From Tragulus kanchil (Eukaryota; Chordata; Mammalia; Artiodactyla; Tragulidae): 64,000 bases of DNA. The notes below the pieces were generated by a model that was not told the origin of the DNA, made no database searches, and saw nothing but the letters and a program-made list of their open reading frames with translations. Positions 50,110-61,735 of the stretch are shown in pieces (position 1 is the stretch's first letter; every line of letters begins with the position of its first letter). The stretch spans positions 8,711,141 to 8,775,140 of the forward strand of contig JAIOJX010000025.1 in NCBI GenBank assembly GCA_022376925.1. The letters run 5' to 3'. The position numbers were made by a program, and so were the translations under genes.

Positions 50110-50512
50110 ACTGAGCCAGACTTGCCTTTGAGTGTCCAGGAGTCTATGGCAGAGGTGTGGGTCAACTGTGGCCTGCCATGGGGTCAGAAGCACTGACTAC
50201 AACAGTCCTGTGAGGCATGGCGTGCTGGCACAAGTCCTTTCGAATGAAGTCACCATTACAACCTTTAGCCCAGTTTGGCCAGAAAACTGGGAGTTAACAC
50301 AGCCCCACCCATCATCATAAAACTAGATTAAAGATTTACTGAGCATGGCCTTGCCCACCAAAGCAAGACTTGGGTTTCCCCACAGGCAGTCCCTCCCACT
50401 AGGAAGCTTCCACAAGCTTCTTAACCTCATCCATCAGAGGCAGACAAAATGAAAACCACAGAAAACTAACCGAGCTCATCACATGGATCACAGCCTTATC
50501 TAACTCAATGAA
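48575..50512 (+). mobile_element. L1 5' UTR-like segment
   Basis: This GC-richer sequence ('gagactgagccagatctgcc', 'ccacaggactggggaaac', 'ttaaagatttactgagca') matches artiodactyl L1 5' regions as I know them and resembles 39260-39480. The 150-190-residue minus-strand frames across it are not genes. D15 and D16 multiply parts. A BovB interrupts it at about 50513, and it resumes at 53010. Confidence 0.55.
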
Positions 50513-51877
50513 ACTATGAGCCATGCCATGTAGGGTCACCCAAGACTGGACAGGTCATGTGGAGAGTTCTGACATAACACGGTCCACTGGAGAAGGGAAT
50601 GGCAAACCACTTGAGCAGTGTTGCCTTGAGAACACCATGAACGGTATGAAAAGGCAGAAAGGTACGACACTGAAAGATGAACTCCCCAGGTTGGCAGGTG
50701 CCCAATATGCTACTGGAGAAGAGTGAAGAAATAGCTCCAGAAAGAATAAAAAGGCTGAGCCAAAGTGAAAACAGTGCCTAGCCAAAAATGTAGAATGCAT
50801 GTGAGTGTCTGAGTGTCTCCTGCAGAGGTATGGGTCAGCAGGGACCAGCCATGGGGACAGGAGCTCTGACAGCTGCAGTCGTGAGAGACCCGTGTGTGGC
50901 CTAAGTCCTCTTGGAGGAGGTTGCTATTAGCCCCACTATAGAGCCGCCAAACAGGTGACCCACAAACTGGAGAACAGTTATACCAAAGAAATTCTACCAG
51001 TGCTGCAAAACTTTTGGGGCCCACGGTAAATTGCCCAACCTGGGGATCCAGCAAAGGGACTGAGAACTTCCAGAGAATTTGACTTTGAAAGCCAGTGGGG
51101 TGTGACTGCAGAACTTCCACAGGACTGGGGAAACAGAAACTCTTTGAGGGCATAAACCAGGCCTTGTGCACAACCAGAAGAAAGGAGCAGTGATGCCACA
51201 AGAAACTGAGCCAGACTTGCCTTTGAGTGTCCAGGAGTCTATGGCAGAGGTGTGGGTCAACTGTGGCCTGCCATGGGGTCAGAAGCACTGACTACAACAG
51301 TCCTGTGAGGCATGGCGTGCTGGCACAAGTCCTTTCGAATGAAGTCACCATTACAACCTTTAGCCCAGTTTGGCCAGAAAACTGGGAGTTAACACAGCCC
51401 CACCCATCATCATAAAACTAGATTAAAGATTTACTGAGCATGGCCTTGCCCACCAAAGCAAGACTTGGGTTTCCCCACAGGCAGTCCCTCCCACTAGGAA
51501 GCTTCCACAAGCTTCTTAACCTCATCCATCAGAGGCAGACAAAATGAAAACCACAGAAAACTAACCGAGCTCATCACATGGATCACAGCCTTATCTAACT
51601 CAATGAAACTATGAGCCATGCCATGTAGGGTCACCCAAGACTGGACAGGTCATGTGGAGAGTTCTGACATAACACGGTCCACTGGAGAAGGGAATGGCAA
51701 ACCACTTGAGCAGTGTTGCCTTGAGAACACCATGAACGGTATGAAAAGGCAGAAAGGTACGACACTGAAAGATGAACTCCCCAGGTTGGCAGGTGCCCAA
51801 TATGCTACTGGAGAAGAGTGAAGAAATAGCTCCAGAAAGAATAAAAAGGCTGAGCCAAAGTGAAAACAGTGCCTAGC
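49706..51877 (+). repeat. tandem direct duplication D16 (1096 bp offset)
   Basis: Copy 1 is 49706-50782 and copy 2 is 50802-51877, with 19 bp of filler at 50783-50801. The filler starts 'caaaaatgtagaatg', a poor version of the true continuation 'tgtagatgtg' in copy 2. It overlaps D15. Confidence 0.95.
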
Positions 51878-53010
51878 TGTAGATGTGTCTGATGGTGAAA
51901 GTAAAGTCTGATGCCGTAAAGAACAATACTGCATAGGAACCTGGAACATTAGGTGCATGAACCATGGTAAACTGAATGTGGTCAAACAGGAGATGGCAAG
52001 AGCAAACATCGACATTTTAGGAATCAGTTAATTAAAATGGACTGGATTGCGTGAATTTAATTCAGATGACAATTATATCTACTACTGTGGGCAAGAATCC
52101 CTTAGAAGAAATGGAGGAGCCCTCATAGTCAACAGAAGAGTCTGAAATTCAGTATCTGGATGCAACCTCAAAAACGACGCAATAATCTCAGTTCCTTTCC
52201 AAGGCAAACCATTCAGTATCATAGTAATTCAAGTCTATGCCCCTATCACCATGAAGTTGTAAGGTTCTACAAAGACCTACAAGACCACCTAGAACAAACA
52301 CTAAGACGTCCTTTTCATCATAGTGGACTGGAATGCAGAAGTAGGAAGGCAAGAGATATCTGGAGTAACAGAGGCAAGTTTGGCCTCAGAGTAGAAAATA
52401 AAGCAGGGAAAATGAAAGGGTTTTACCTCGATTTGAGACTTAAACCCAGGACCCAGACCTGATCAAACCCTGTTTGGGACTTGAACCCACGTGGCTGGAG
52501 CTTGAATTCCAGTCAAAACCCTGTTTGGGACTCGAAGCCAGGTGGCTGGGGCTTGAATCTTGACAAAACCCAGTTTGGGACTTGAACCCACGTAGTCAGG
52601 ACTCAGTTGTGAGGACTAGACTGTAAAGACAAAGCATCAAGAATTGATGACTTCAAACTGTAATGCTGGAGAAGATTCCTGAGAGTCCCTTGAACTGCAG
52701 AGTTCAAACCAGTCAATCTTAGAGGAAATAAACCCTGAATCCCCACTGGAAGGACTGATGCGGAGGCTGAAGATCCATTCTCTTGGTCACCAGATGTGAT
52801 CAACAAATCCACTGGAAAAGTCCCTGATGTTGGGAAAGATTGAGGGCAGAAGGAGAAGAGGACGTCAGAAGATGAGATGTCTGGGTGGCATAACTGATGC
52901 AGTGAACTGAACTTGAGCAAACTCTGGAAGATGGTGAGGGACAGGGAGGCTTGGTATGCTGCAGTCTATGGGGTCACAAAGAGTTGGACACAACTGGGGA
53001 CTGAACAACA
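50513..53010 (+). mobile_element. BovB (RTE) LINE, internally rearranged
   Basis: The text 'gagccatgccatgtagggtc', 'gagaacaccatgaacggtat' and, further on, 'ctactgtgggcaagaatccc' is the BovB endonuclease region. The 3' end with 'ggggtcacaaagagttggac' closes at about 53010. The central part is missing and replaced at 52463-52610 by three copies of a 50-bp motif. D16 doubles the 5' part. No intact frame. Confidence 0.85.
52463..52612 (+). repeat. three-unit 50-bp tandem motif in BovB
   Basis: 'gtttggga' recurs at 52472, 52523 and 52573. Each unit reads approximately 'tttgggacttgaacccac', then 'gtggctgg' and 'gcttgaat'. The third is more diverged. I do not recognise the family. Confidence 0.75.
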
Positions 53011-53440
53011 GGGAAGGAGTGCAACCCTCTCAGCAGGTAACTGGATTAAAGCTTTACTGAGCAAGGCCCTGCCCCCAGAGTAAGACCCAGAAAAACACAA
53101 CTAAATGGAGACTGGCAACCTTCTAGAAAAAGAATTCAAGACTTTCATTCAGATTTGACAGAGAAATCAAAAGCTTTCCAGACAAGCAAAAGTTAAAAGA
53201 ATTCATCAGCACCAAACTAGCAAACCACCACCAAACTACCACCAAACGCTAAAGGAACTTTACAGGCAGGAAACACAAGAGAAGGAAAAGAGCAAGAGAA
53301 AATAATCCCCCCCAAATTAAGAAAATGGTAATAGGATTATACATATTTTTAATTACCTTAAATACAAATGGATTAAATGCACTGAACAAAAGATACAGAC
53401 TGGCTGGATAGATGAAAACATGTGCATGCATGCACTTCCA
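53010..53440 (+). mobile_element. L1 5' UTR end and ORF1-ORF2 spacer remnants
   Basis: The stretch 53030-53120 resumes the L1 5' UTR ('ggattaaagctttactgagc'). The stretch 53130-53430 resembles the L1 spacer ahead of ORF2 ('caggaaacacaagagaagg', 'aatggattaaatgcactg'). ORF1 is mostly missing. Confidence 0.6.
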
Positions 53441-53759
53441 CTTACCACATCACTCTGACTGACCCCCCAAATAGGATATAATTATTTTTAGATTAATTAT
53501 GTTCTTATTATGGCTTGCAACTATAATTATCTTTTATTTTTTGTCTGAATATTGATTGTGAACACTGATAACATGTTTCACTTTTATCTTTTACTTTTAT
53601 GATTACATAACTATTACCATTGTATTATGATTGGCTAACAAAATATAATAGAGTTGTGTATTCCCGAAACTACCATTTAATAGGAAAACCTATAAGAAGA
53701 TATGGTGCATATATATACATAATAGAGTACTACTCATCCACAAAAAGGAACAAAATATG

Positions 53760-54450
53760 GGCCTCCCTGGTGGCCCAGTGGTTAAGAATCCACCTTGCAG
53801 ACTTCCCTGGTAGCTCACTGGTAAAGAGTTTGCCTGCCAATGCAGAAGATATGGGTTCGATCCTGATCCAGGAAGATCTCACAGGCTACGAAGCAACTAA
53901 TATGCCTGTGAACCACAACTATTGATTGAGCCTGTGCTCTAGAGCCTCGGAGGCACAACTATTGAGCCCATGTGCCACATGGGCTGAAATCCATGTGCCC
54001 AAAAGCCCGAGTTCCACAACAAGAAAAAGTTACTGCAACAAGAAGCCTGCTCACCTCAACTAGAGTAGCCACCACTGCCTGCAACTAGAGAAGAGCCTGT
54101 GGCAGCAGTGAAAACCCAGAATAGCCAAAATAAATAAATAAACAAATAAATAAACAAACACACACACACACAAAATCCACCTTGCAATGCAAGGGACACT
54201 TGTTCGACCCCTAATCCAAGAGGATCCAATATGCTGTGGAGTAGCTGAGGTCATTCGCAAGCCTCAACATGCTACGACTGCTGAAGCCTGTGTATCAGGA
54301 GCTTGAGCTCTGCAACAAGAGAAGCCACCTCAATGAGAACCACACACACTACAGTGAAAAGTAGCCCCTGCTCACCACAACTGAAGAAAGCCTGCATGTA
54401 GCAATAAAGACCCACCCCCACCACAGTCAAAAAATAAAATAAATGAATCT
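53760..54450 (+). mobile_element. SINE within SINE, in L1
   Basis: The outer SINE starts at about 53760 ('gcctccctggtggcccag') and stops at 'aagaatccaccttgcag'. It resumes at about 54172 ('aaaatccaccttgcaatgc') and ends at about 54450 with an A-rich tail. The inner SINE (about 53801-54171) starts 'acttccctggtagctcactg'. The repeated 'aatccaccttgca' is its target-site duplication. Both lie in the remains of an L1 3' end. Confidence 0.85.
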
Positions 54451-54454
54451 TTGG

Positions 54455-54900
54455 AAAAAAATAAAAGAATGAAATAATGTTACTTGCAGCAGTATGAATG
54501 GAAGTAGAGATTATCCTACTATGTGAAGTAAGCCAGAAAGACAAAGACAAATACAACATGATATCATTTATATGTGGATTCTAAAATATGACCCAAATAA
54601 AGCTATCTATGAAACTGGAACAGAATCATGGATATAGAGAACAGACTGGAGTTGCCAAGAGGGAGGGGTTTGGGGAGGGGATGAGGTGGGAGGTTGGGGT
54701 TAGCAGATATTTGCTTTTACATGTAGAATGAATAAACAACTAGGTTCTACTTTGCAGCACAAGGAAATAAACTCAATATCCTTTGATAAACCATAATGGA
54801 AAATAATATTAAAAAAGAAATGTATGTTATGTATAACTGAATCACTGCTGCATGGCAGAAATTAACACACTGTAAATCAACCATATGTCAATAAAAAGAC
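54455..54900 (+). mobile_element. L1 3' end (copy 1)
   Basis: ORF2 end and 3' UTR of an older L1: 'gtgaagtaagccagaaagac', 'acttgcagcacaaggaaat'-type text and the terminal 'aaatcaaccatatgtcaat'. Copy 2 is at about 55565-56021 through D17. Confidence 0.75.
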
Positions 54901-55011
54901 TGACTGAACAAAAAATCTTTCTATAATTTTTTGAGCATACCAAAGTTTCCTATTTTTCTCTAGATAAAATTAAACATTTAGAAAGCAATTTATAAAGAAG
55001 AAGCAACTTAC

Positions 55012-55067
55012 TTTATTTCGATCTTGTACAACCAGTATTTTTCTAGTATTTTCATCAAATACAGCTC
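55012..55067 (-). CDS. NUDT6: NUDT6 upstream coding exon, copy 1
   Basis: This 56-bp minus-strand exon has acceptor ccccccaacag (above 55067) and donor gtaagttg (55011 downward). It encodes, after two bases of a split codon, AVFDENTRKILVVQDRNK, which precedes LKNMWKF in NUDT6 and forms the first strands of the Nudix fold. Frame and phases fit the exon at 27356-27410. An identical exon with identical splice sites lies 1121 bp away at 56133-56188 inside a duplicated block. Further upstream NUDT6 exons (the N-terminal region) are not visible in the window and presumably lie beyond 64000. Confidence 0.93.
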
Positions 55068-56132
55068 CTGTTGGGGGGAAAAAGATAATCAAGAAATACA
55101 AATTTCACTCACCTCAGACTACTCCCACAGATGGCCATCTGAAGACCTAGTTCAAACCACCTCACCCATGAAGAGTTGTAAAACATCCCCAGCAAGAAAC
55201 CAGCTCCTCACTTATTTAGAGCTTCTTTTAATAGCTCAAAGTAACAATGATGGTTCTGCCATATGCTAACTTATAAAACAATCATTTGCATCTCCTCCTC
55301 TAGATCACCTATTCCTCAAAATGTATTTAAATAATCCCTCTATCCTTTTAAACACTTAGTGACCAATTTTAAGTGCTTAAAAATATCCACTGAATCAATG
55401 AATTGACTCTTCTATTGTGAAATTTATTCCTTGAAACACTATGTATGGACATGATCCAAATCTCAAATATCTCAATATTCGGTTCAAGCCTTCTTCCTTA
55501 AAGCCACTTAAATTTCCTTGTTTTTTACATTATCTACAAAAAACTTTAAATCATGTAGCTAACCCACCCCACCACAGTCAAAATAAAATAAATGTGGATT
55601 TGACTTGCAGCAGTATGAATGGAAGTAGAGATTATCCTACTATGTGAAGTAAGCCAGAAAGACAAAGACAAATACAACATGATATCATTTATATGTGGAT
55701 TCTAAAATATGACCCAAATAAAGCTATCTATGAAACTGGAACAGAATCATGGATATAGAGAACAGACTGGAGTTGCCAAGAGGGAGGGGTTTGGGGAGGG
55801 GATGAGGTGGGAGGTTGGGGTTAGCAGATATTTGCTTTTACATGTAGAATGAATAAACAACTAGGTTCTACTTTGCAGCACAAGGAAATAAACTCAATAT
55901 CCTTTGATAAACCATAATGGAAAATAATATTAAAAAAGAAATGTATGTTATGTATAACTGAATCACTGCTGCATGGCAGAAATTAACACACTGTAAATCA
56001 ACCATATGTCAATAAAAAGACTGACTGAACAAAAAATCTTTCTATAATTTTTTGAGCATACCAAAGTTTCCTATTTTTCTCTAGATAAAATTAAACATTT
56101 AGAAAGCAATTTATAAAGAAGAAGCAACTTAC

Positions 56133-56188
56133 TTTATTTCGATCTTGTACAACCAGTATTTTTCTAGTATTTTCATCAAATACAGCTC
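56133..56188 (-). CDS. NUDT6: NUDT6 upstream coding exon, copy 2
   Basis: This second copy of the 56-bp exon is identical in sequence, acceptor and donor to 55012-55067. If both copies were spliced into one mRNA, 56 extra nucleotides (not a multiple of three) would shift the frame before the Nudix box. No such doubling is known for NUDT6, so I infer that only one copy exists in the animal and that this is an assembly duplicate. I cannot tell which copy sits at the true position. Confidence 0.8.
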
Positions 56189-56640
56189 CTGTTGGGGGGA
56201 AAAAGATAATCAAGAAATACAAATTTCACTCACCTCAGACTACTCCCACAGATGGCCATCTGAAGACCTAGTTCAAACCACCTCACCCATGAAGAGTTGT
56301 AAAACATCCCCAGCAAGAAACCAGCTCCTCACTTATTTAGAGCTTCTTTTAATAGCTCAAAGTAACAATGATGGTTCTGCCATATGCTAACTTATAAAAC
56401 AATCATTTGCATCTCCTCCTCTAGATCACCTATTCCTCAAAATGTATTTAAATAATCCCTCTATCCTTTTAAACACTTAGTGACCAATTTTAAGTGCTTA
56501 AAAATATCCACTGAATCAATGAATTGACTCTTCTATTGTGAAATTTATTCCTTGAAACACTATGTATGGACATGATCCAAATCTCAAATATCTCAATATT
56601 CGGTTCAAGCCTTCTTCCTTAAAGCCACTTAAATTTCCTT

Positions 56641-56935
56641 GTCACATTATCTACACAACTTTATAACTAGCCAGTATACTGCTACAGAATACTTTTTAAT
56701 CAGTGTTTTATATTTTTAAATTTCTATTCCATTTCTTTCATTTATTCATTCAACATATACACTGCCCAGCACACTGGGCATTTTGCTAGATATAGGGACT
56801 CAAAAATTAGTGTTTTCTCTCCTTGGGTAATGCTAGGTCAAAAGTAAAATGGCACTTCAATGATGTGTATTAGGTTTCTTTAAATGCTATAATTTTAACA
56901 TTTTTGTATTTACATGTGGGAAGATACATGTTATT
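56641..56935. other. unique AT-rich sequence, no gene
   Basis: Outside the duplications and not recognised as a repeat except for short low-complexity stretches. No exon-like signals seen on either strand. Confidence 0.5.
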
Positions 56936-56939
56936 CATT

Positions 56940-57215
56940 TTTTTTTTTTTAATTTTTGGCCACTTTTATTGGTCTTTTATTTATTTATTTTCATCCATCT
57001 TTGTTCTTTGGTCTGTGTGAGCTTCCCATTGCAGTGGCCTCTCCTGTAGGAGAGCACCGGCTATGGGTTCATGTGCTCTAGATCTCTGGCTTGTAATTGG
57101 ACACACCAGTCCAGCCACTCTGCAGCATGTGGGATCTTCCTCTGCCAGGGATTGAACCAGCGCCCCCTGCAGTACAAGGCGAACTCTTTACCCACTGGGC
57201 CACCAGGGAAGCCCC
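56940..57215 (-). mobile_element. tRNA-derived SINE, minus strand
   Basis: T-rich start at 56940, 'gcatgtgggatcttcctctg', end 'gggccaccagggaagcccc'. The flanks 'attcatt' at about 56933 and 57216 suggest the target-site duplication. Confidence 0.82.
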
Positions 57216-57376
57216 ATTCATTCTTTTAGTATTAATTGAGCTCCTAGATAGAATACATGTAGGTTCTATATCTACAGTATGTCAACTGAGTTCCTGTTAT
57301 ATGTCAGGTACTTTTCTAGATGCTAAGGATACAGTCTCACAGAGTTAGACACGACTTAGCAACTGAACCACAAGGA

Positions 57377-59561
57377 TACAGTGGTGAATGAAATTCCTTA
57401 TCATTATGAGGTTCATGTTCTGATGCCTGTATGAGGAGGATACAAATAAAAAATCAATTATACAGAACTTGAACACATGCTAAGTTGTTTCAGTTGCATC
57501 TGACTCTGCAACCCTAAGAATTGTAGTTCACCAGGCTCCTCTGCCTATGGGAGTCTCCAGGCAAGAATACTGGAGTGGGTTGCAATTTCAGGGAACCTCC
57601 CCGACCCCGGGATTGAACCTGTGTCCCTTACTTCTTCTGCATGGCAGGCAGATTCTTTACTACTAGCACCAACTGATGGTGCTTAGTCACTCAGTCCTTT
57701 ACCACTCCTTGCAATTCCATGGACTGTAGCCCATCAGGCTCATATGTCCATGCAAGTTTCAGGCAAGAATACTGGAGTGGGATGCCATTTCCTACAACAG
57801 GAGGTCTTCCTGATCCAGGAACTGAACGCGTATCTGTTGTGTCTCCTGCTATGCAGGCAGGTTCTTTTCTACTGTGCCACCTGAGAAGCCCATATAGAAC
57901 ATGAGGTGGTAATAAGTATTACAGATACAATACAGTATAGATCGTGCAACAAATAGAAGAACAATTTTTTTCTGAAATTTAAACACATTTTAGTACTTCA
58001 AAGTTAAGAAGGAAAACCACAAAATAAGATAATTAACATTAATGTTGGTTTCTATTAGAAAATATAAACCATAATTTAAATGGGCCTTATAGGAAACATT
58101 ACTACAGACAAAGCTAGTAGAAGTGATGGAATTCCAGCTGAGCTATTTCAAATCCAAAAATACGATGCTGTTAAAGTACTGACCTCAATATGCTAGCAAA
58201 TTTGGAAGACTCCAGCAATGGCCACAGGACTGGAAAAGGTCAGTTTCATTCCAATCCCAAAGAAGAGCAATCCCAAAGAATGTTCAAGGTATTGTACAAT
58301 TGTGCACATTTCACATGCTAGCAAGATAATACTCAAAATTCTTCAAACTAGGCTTCAACAGTATGTAAGCTGCAAACTTTCAGACGTGTAAGTTAGATTT
58401 ATAAAAGGCAGAGGAACCAGAGATCAATTGCCAACATCCACTGGATCATCCATTGGATCAAAAAGCAATACAGTGGTGAATGAAATTCCTTATCATTATG
58501 AGGTTCATGTTCTGATGCCTGTATGAGGAGGATACAAATAAAAAATCAATTATACAGAACTTGAACACATGCTAAGTTGTTTCAGTTGCATCTGACTCTG
58601 CAACCCTAAGAATTGTAGTTCACCAGGCTCCTCTGCCTATGGGAGTCTCCAGGCAAGAATACTGGAGTGGGTTGCAATTTCAGGGAACCTCCCCGACCCC
58701 GGGATTGAACCTGTGTCCCTTACTTCTTCTGCATGGCAGGCAGATTCTTTACTACTAGCACCAACTGATGGTGCTTAGTCACTCAGTCCTTTACCACTCC
58801 TTGCAATTCCATGGACTGTAGCCCATCAGGCTCATATGTCCATGCAAGTTTCAGGCAAGAATACTGGAGTGGGATGCCATTTCCTACAACAGGAGGTCTT
58901 CCTGATCCAGGAACTGAACGCGTATCTGTTGTGTCTCCTGCTATGCAGGCAGGTTCTTTTCTACTGTGCCACCTGAGAAGCCCATATAGAACATGAGGTG
59001 GTAATAAGTATTACAGATACAATACAGTATAGATGCGTGCAACAAATAGAAGAACAATTTTTCTCTGAAATTTAAACACATTTTAGTACTTCAAAGTTAA
59101 GAAGGAAAACCACAAAATAAGATAATTAACATTAATGTTGGTTTCTATTAGAAAATATAAACCATAATTTAAATGGGCCTTATAGGAAACATTACTACAG
59201 ACAAAGCTAGTAGAAGTGATGGAATTCCAGCTGAGCTATTTCAAATCCAAAAATACGATGCTGTTAAAGTACTGACCTCAATATGCTAGCAAATTTGGAA
59301 GACTCCAGCAATGGCCACAGGACTGGAAAAGGTCAGTTTCATTCCAATCCCAAAGAAGAGCAATCCCAAAGAATGTTCAAGGTATTGTACAATTGTGCAC
59401 ATTTCACATGCTAGCAAGATAATACTCAAAATTCTTCAAACTAGGCTTCAACAGTATGTAAGCTGCAAACTTTCAGACGTGTAAGTTAGATTTATAAAAG
59501 GCAGAGGAACCAGAGATCAATTGCCAACATCCACTGGATCATCCATTGGATCAAAAAGCAA
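57377..59561 (+). repeat. tandem direct duplication D18 (1092 bp)
   Basis: Copy 1 is 57377-58468 and copy 2 is 58469-59561. The seam is clean ('aaaagcaa' then back to 'tacagtgg'). The block contains two Bov-A-type SINE monomers and the start of a BovB fragment. Confidence 0.95.
57470..57895 (-). mobile_element. two Bov-A-type SINE monomers (dimer)
   Basis: Two related reversed units (about 57480-57665 and 57670-57895) each contain 'caagaatactggagtggg' and end in a 'gcaggcag' / 'ttcttt' segment. This is the Bov-A2 dimer pattern. Copy by D18 at about 58562-58985. Confidence 0.8.
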
Positions 59562-61735
59562 AGGAATTCCAGAAAAGCATCTACTTCTGCTTCACTAACT
59601 AAGCTAAAGTATTTGGTTGTGTGGATCACAACAAACTGAAAAATACTTAAACAGACAGGAGCATCAGAACATCTTACCTGCCTCCTAAGAAACCTGTATG
59701 CAGGACAAGAAGCACCAGTTAGAACTGGACATGGAATAGCAAACTGGTCCAAAATTGGGAAAGGAACATGTCATGGCTGCATATTGTTACCCTGCTTATT
59801 TTAACTTATACGCAGAGTACATCATGTGAAATGCTGGACTAGATGGAGCTCAAGTTGGAATCAAGGTTGCTGGGAAAAATATCAATAACCTCAGAAATGT
59901 AGATGACACCACCCTAATGGCAGAAAGTCAACAGAAACTAAAAAGCTTCTTGATGAAACTATGAGAGTGAAAAAGCTGGCTTAAAATTCAACATTCACAA
60001 AATGAAGATCATGGCATCCAGTCCTATGACTTCATAGTAAACAGATGGGGAAAAAAGTGGAAACAGTGACAGATTTTATTTTCTTGGGCTTCAGAATCAG
60101 AGGACAGTGACTGCAGTCAAGAAATTAATAAAAGTCGCTTGGTCCTTGGAAGAATAGCTATGACAAGCCTAGTCAGCATATTAAAAAGCAGAGAAATCAC
60201 TTTGCTAACAAAGGTCCATATAATCAACGCTATAGTTTTTTCAGTAGTCATGCACAGATGTGAGCATTGGACCACAAAGAAGGATCAGCACCAACTAGCT
60301 AGACAAAGCTAGAAAGGATGGAATTCCAGCTGAGCTATTTCAAATCCAAAAATACGATGCTGTTAAAGTACTGACCTCAATATGCTAGCAAATTTGGAAG
60401 ACTCCAGCAATGGCCACAGGACTGGAAAAGGTCAGTTTCATTCCAATCCCAAAGAAGAGCAATCCCAAAGAATGTTCAAGGTATTGTACAATTGTGCACA
60501 TTTCACATGCTAGCAAGATAATACTCAAAATTCTTCAAACTAGGCTTCAACAGTATGTAAGCTGCAAACTTTCAGACGTGTAAGTTAGATTTATAAAAGG
60601 CAGAGGAACCAGAGATCAATTGCCAACATCCACTGGATCATCCATTGGATCAAAAAGCAAAGGAATTCCAGAAAAGCATCTACTTCTGCTTCACTAACTA
60701 AGCTAAAGTATTTGGTTGTGTGGATCACAACAAACTGAAAAATACTTAAACAGACAGGAGCATCAGAACATCTTACCTGCCTCCTAAGAAACCTGTATGC
60801 AGGACAAGAAGCACCAGTTAGAACTGGACATGGAATAGCAAACTGGTCCAAAATTGGGAAAGGAACATGTCATGGCTGCATATTGTTACCCTGCTTATTT
60901 TAACTTATACGCAGAGTACATCATGTGAAATGCTGGACTAGATGGAGCTCAAGTTGGAATCAAGGTTGCTGGGAAAAATATCAATAACCTCAGAAATGTA
61001 GATGACACCACCCTAATGGCAGAAAGTCAACAGAAACTAAAAAGCTTCTTGATGAAACTATGAGAGTGAAAAAGCTGGCTTAAAATTCAACATTCACAAA
61101 ATGAAGATCATGGCATCCAGTCCTATGACTTCATAGTAAACAGATGGGGAAAAAAGTGGAAACAGTGACAGATTTTATTTTCTTGGGCTTCAGAATCAGA
61201 GGACAGTGACTGCAGTCAAGAAATTAATAAAAGTCGCTTGGTCCTTGGAAGAATAGCTATGACAAGCCTAGTCAGCATATTAAAAAGCAGAGAAATCACT
61301 TTGCTAACAAAGGTCCATATAATCAACGCTATAGTTTTTTCAGTAGTCATGCACAGATGTGAGCATTGGACCACAAAGAAGGATAAGCACCAAAAAATTG
61401 ATGCTTTTGAACTGTGGTGCTAGAGAAGACGCTTGCGAGTACCTTGGCCAGCAAGGAAATCAAACCAGTCAATCCTAAAGGAAATACATTCTGAATATTG
61501 ACTGGAAGGACTAATGCTGAAGCTAAAACTCCAATACTTTGGCCAGTTGATGGGATGAGCCGACTCACTGAAAAAGACCCAGATATTAGGAAAGACTGAG
61601 GGCAGGAGGAGTAGGTGACAGAGGATAAGATGGCTAGATGGCATCACTGAGTCAAGGGACATGAGTTTGAACAAACTCTGGAAGATCAGTCCGTGAAGTC
61701 ACAAAGAATCTGAAAGGACTTAGCAACTGAACAAC
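58105..61735 (+). mobile_element. BovB LINE, RT region and 3' end
   Basis: It begins near 58105 ('gaagtgatggaattccagc') and runs through the reverse transcriptase to the 3' end 'cttagcaactgaacaacaac'. The frame at 61238-61423 (MVLGRIAMTSLVSILKSREI, then TLLTKVHIINAIVF and IDAFELWC) is the BovB C-terminal RT segment. The catalytic YADD is replaced by NVDD (near 59900 and 60998), and stops occur throughout. D18-D20 repeat parts up to three times. Confidence 0.88.
59205..61397 (+). repeat. tandem direct duplication D19 (about 1099 bp)
   Basis: Copy 1 is 59205-60300 and copy 2 is 60301-61397, overlapping D18. Copy 1 ends 'ggatcagcaccaactagct', a degraded form of 'ggataagcaccaaaaaattg' in copy 2. 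Copy 2 opens 'agctagaaaggatgg' versus 'agctagtagaagtgatgg'. Confidence 0.95.

Larger units (their letters stand above)
27411..55011 (-). other. NUDT6: NUDT6 intron filled with nested transposons
   Basis: This is the interval between the NUDT6 exons at 27356-27410 and 55012-55067. As written it is 27.6 kb, of which about 9.9 kb is extra copy from nine direct duplications. From 39.2 to 54.9 kb nearly everything is L1, BovB and SINE sequence. The stretches 32140-32780 and 53440-53700 look like unique AT-rich intron with no gene. Confidence 0.75.
54413..56640 (+). repeat. tandem direct duplication D17 (1121 bp), doubles a NUDT6 exon
   Basis: Copy 1 is 54413-55519 and copy 2 about 55565-56640. 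Copy 2 lacks about 35 bp near its start. After copy 1, 55520-55560 is a garbled form of what follows copy 2 at 56641. The block holds an L1 3' UTR and the 56-bp NUDT6 exon. Confidence 0.95.

Noticed and set aside
48566..51288. Minus-strand open frames of 150-190 residues
   Set aside because: They lie antisense to an L1 5' UTR-like segment that is multiplied by D15 and D16. GC-rich repeat sequence gives such frames by chance.
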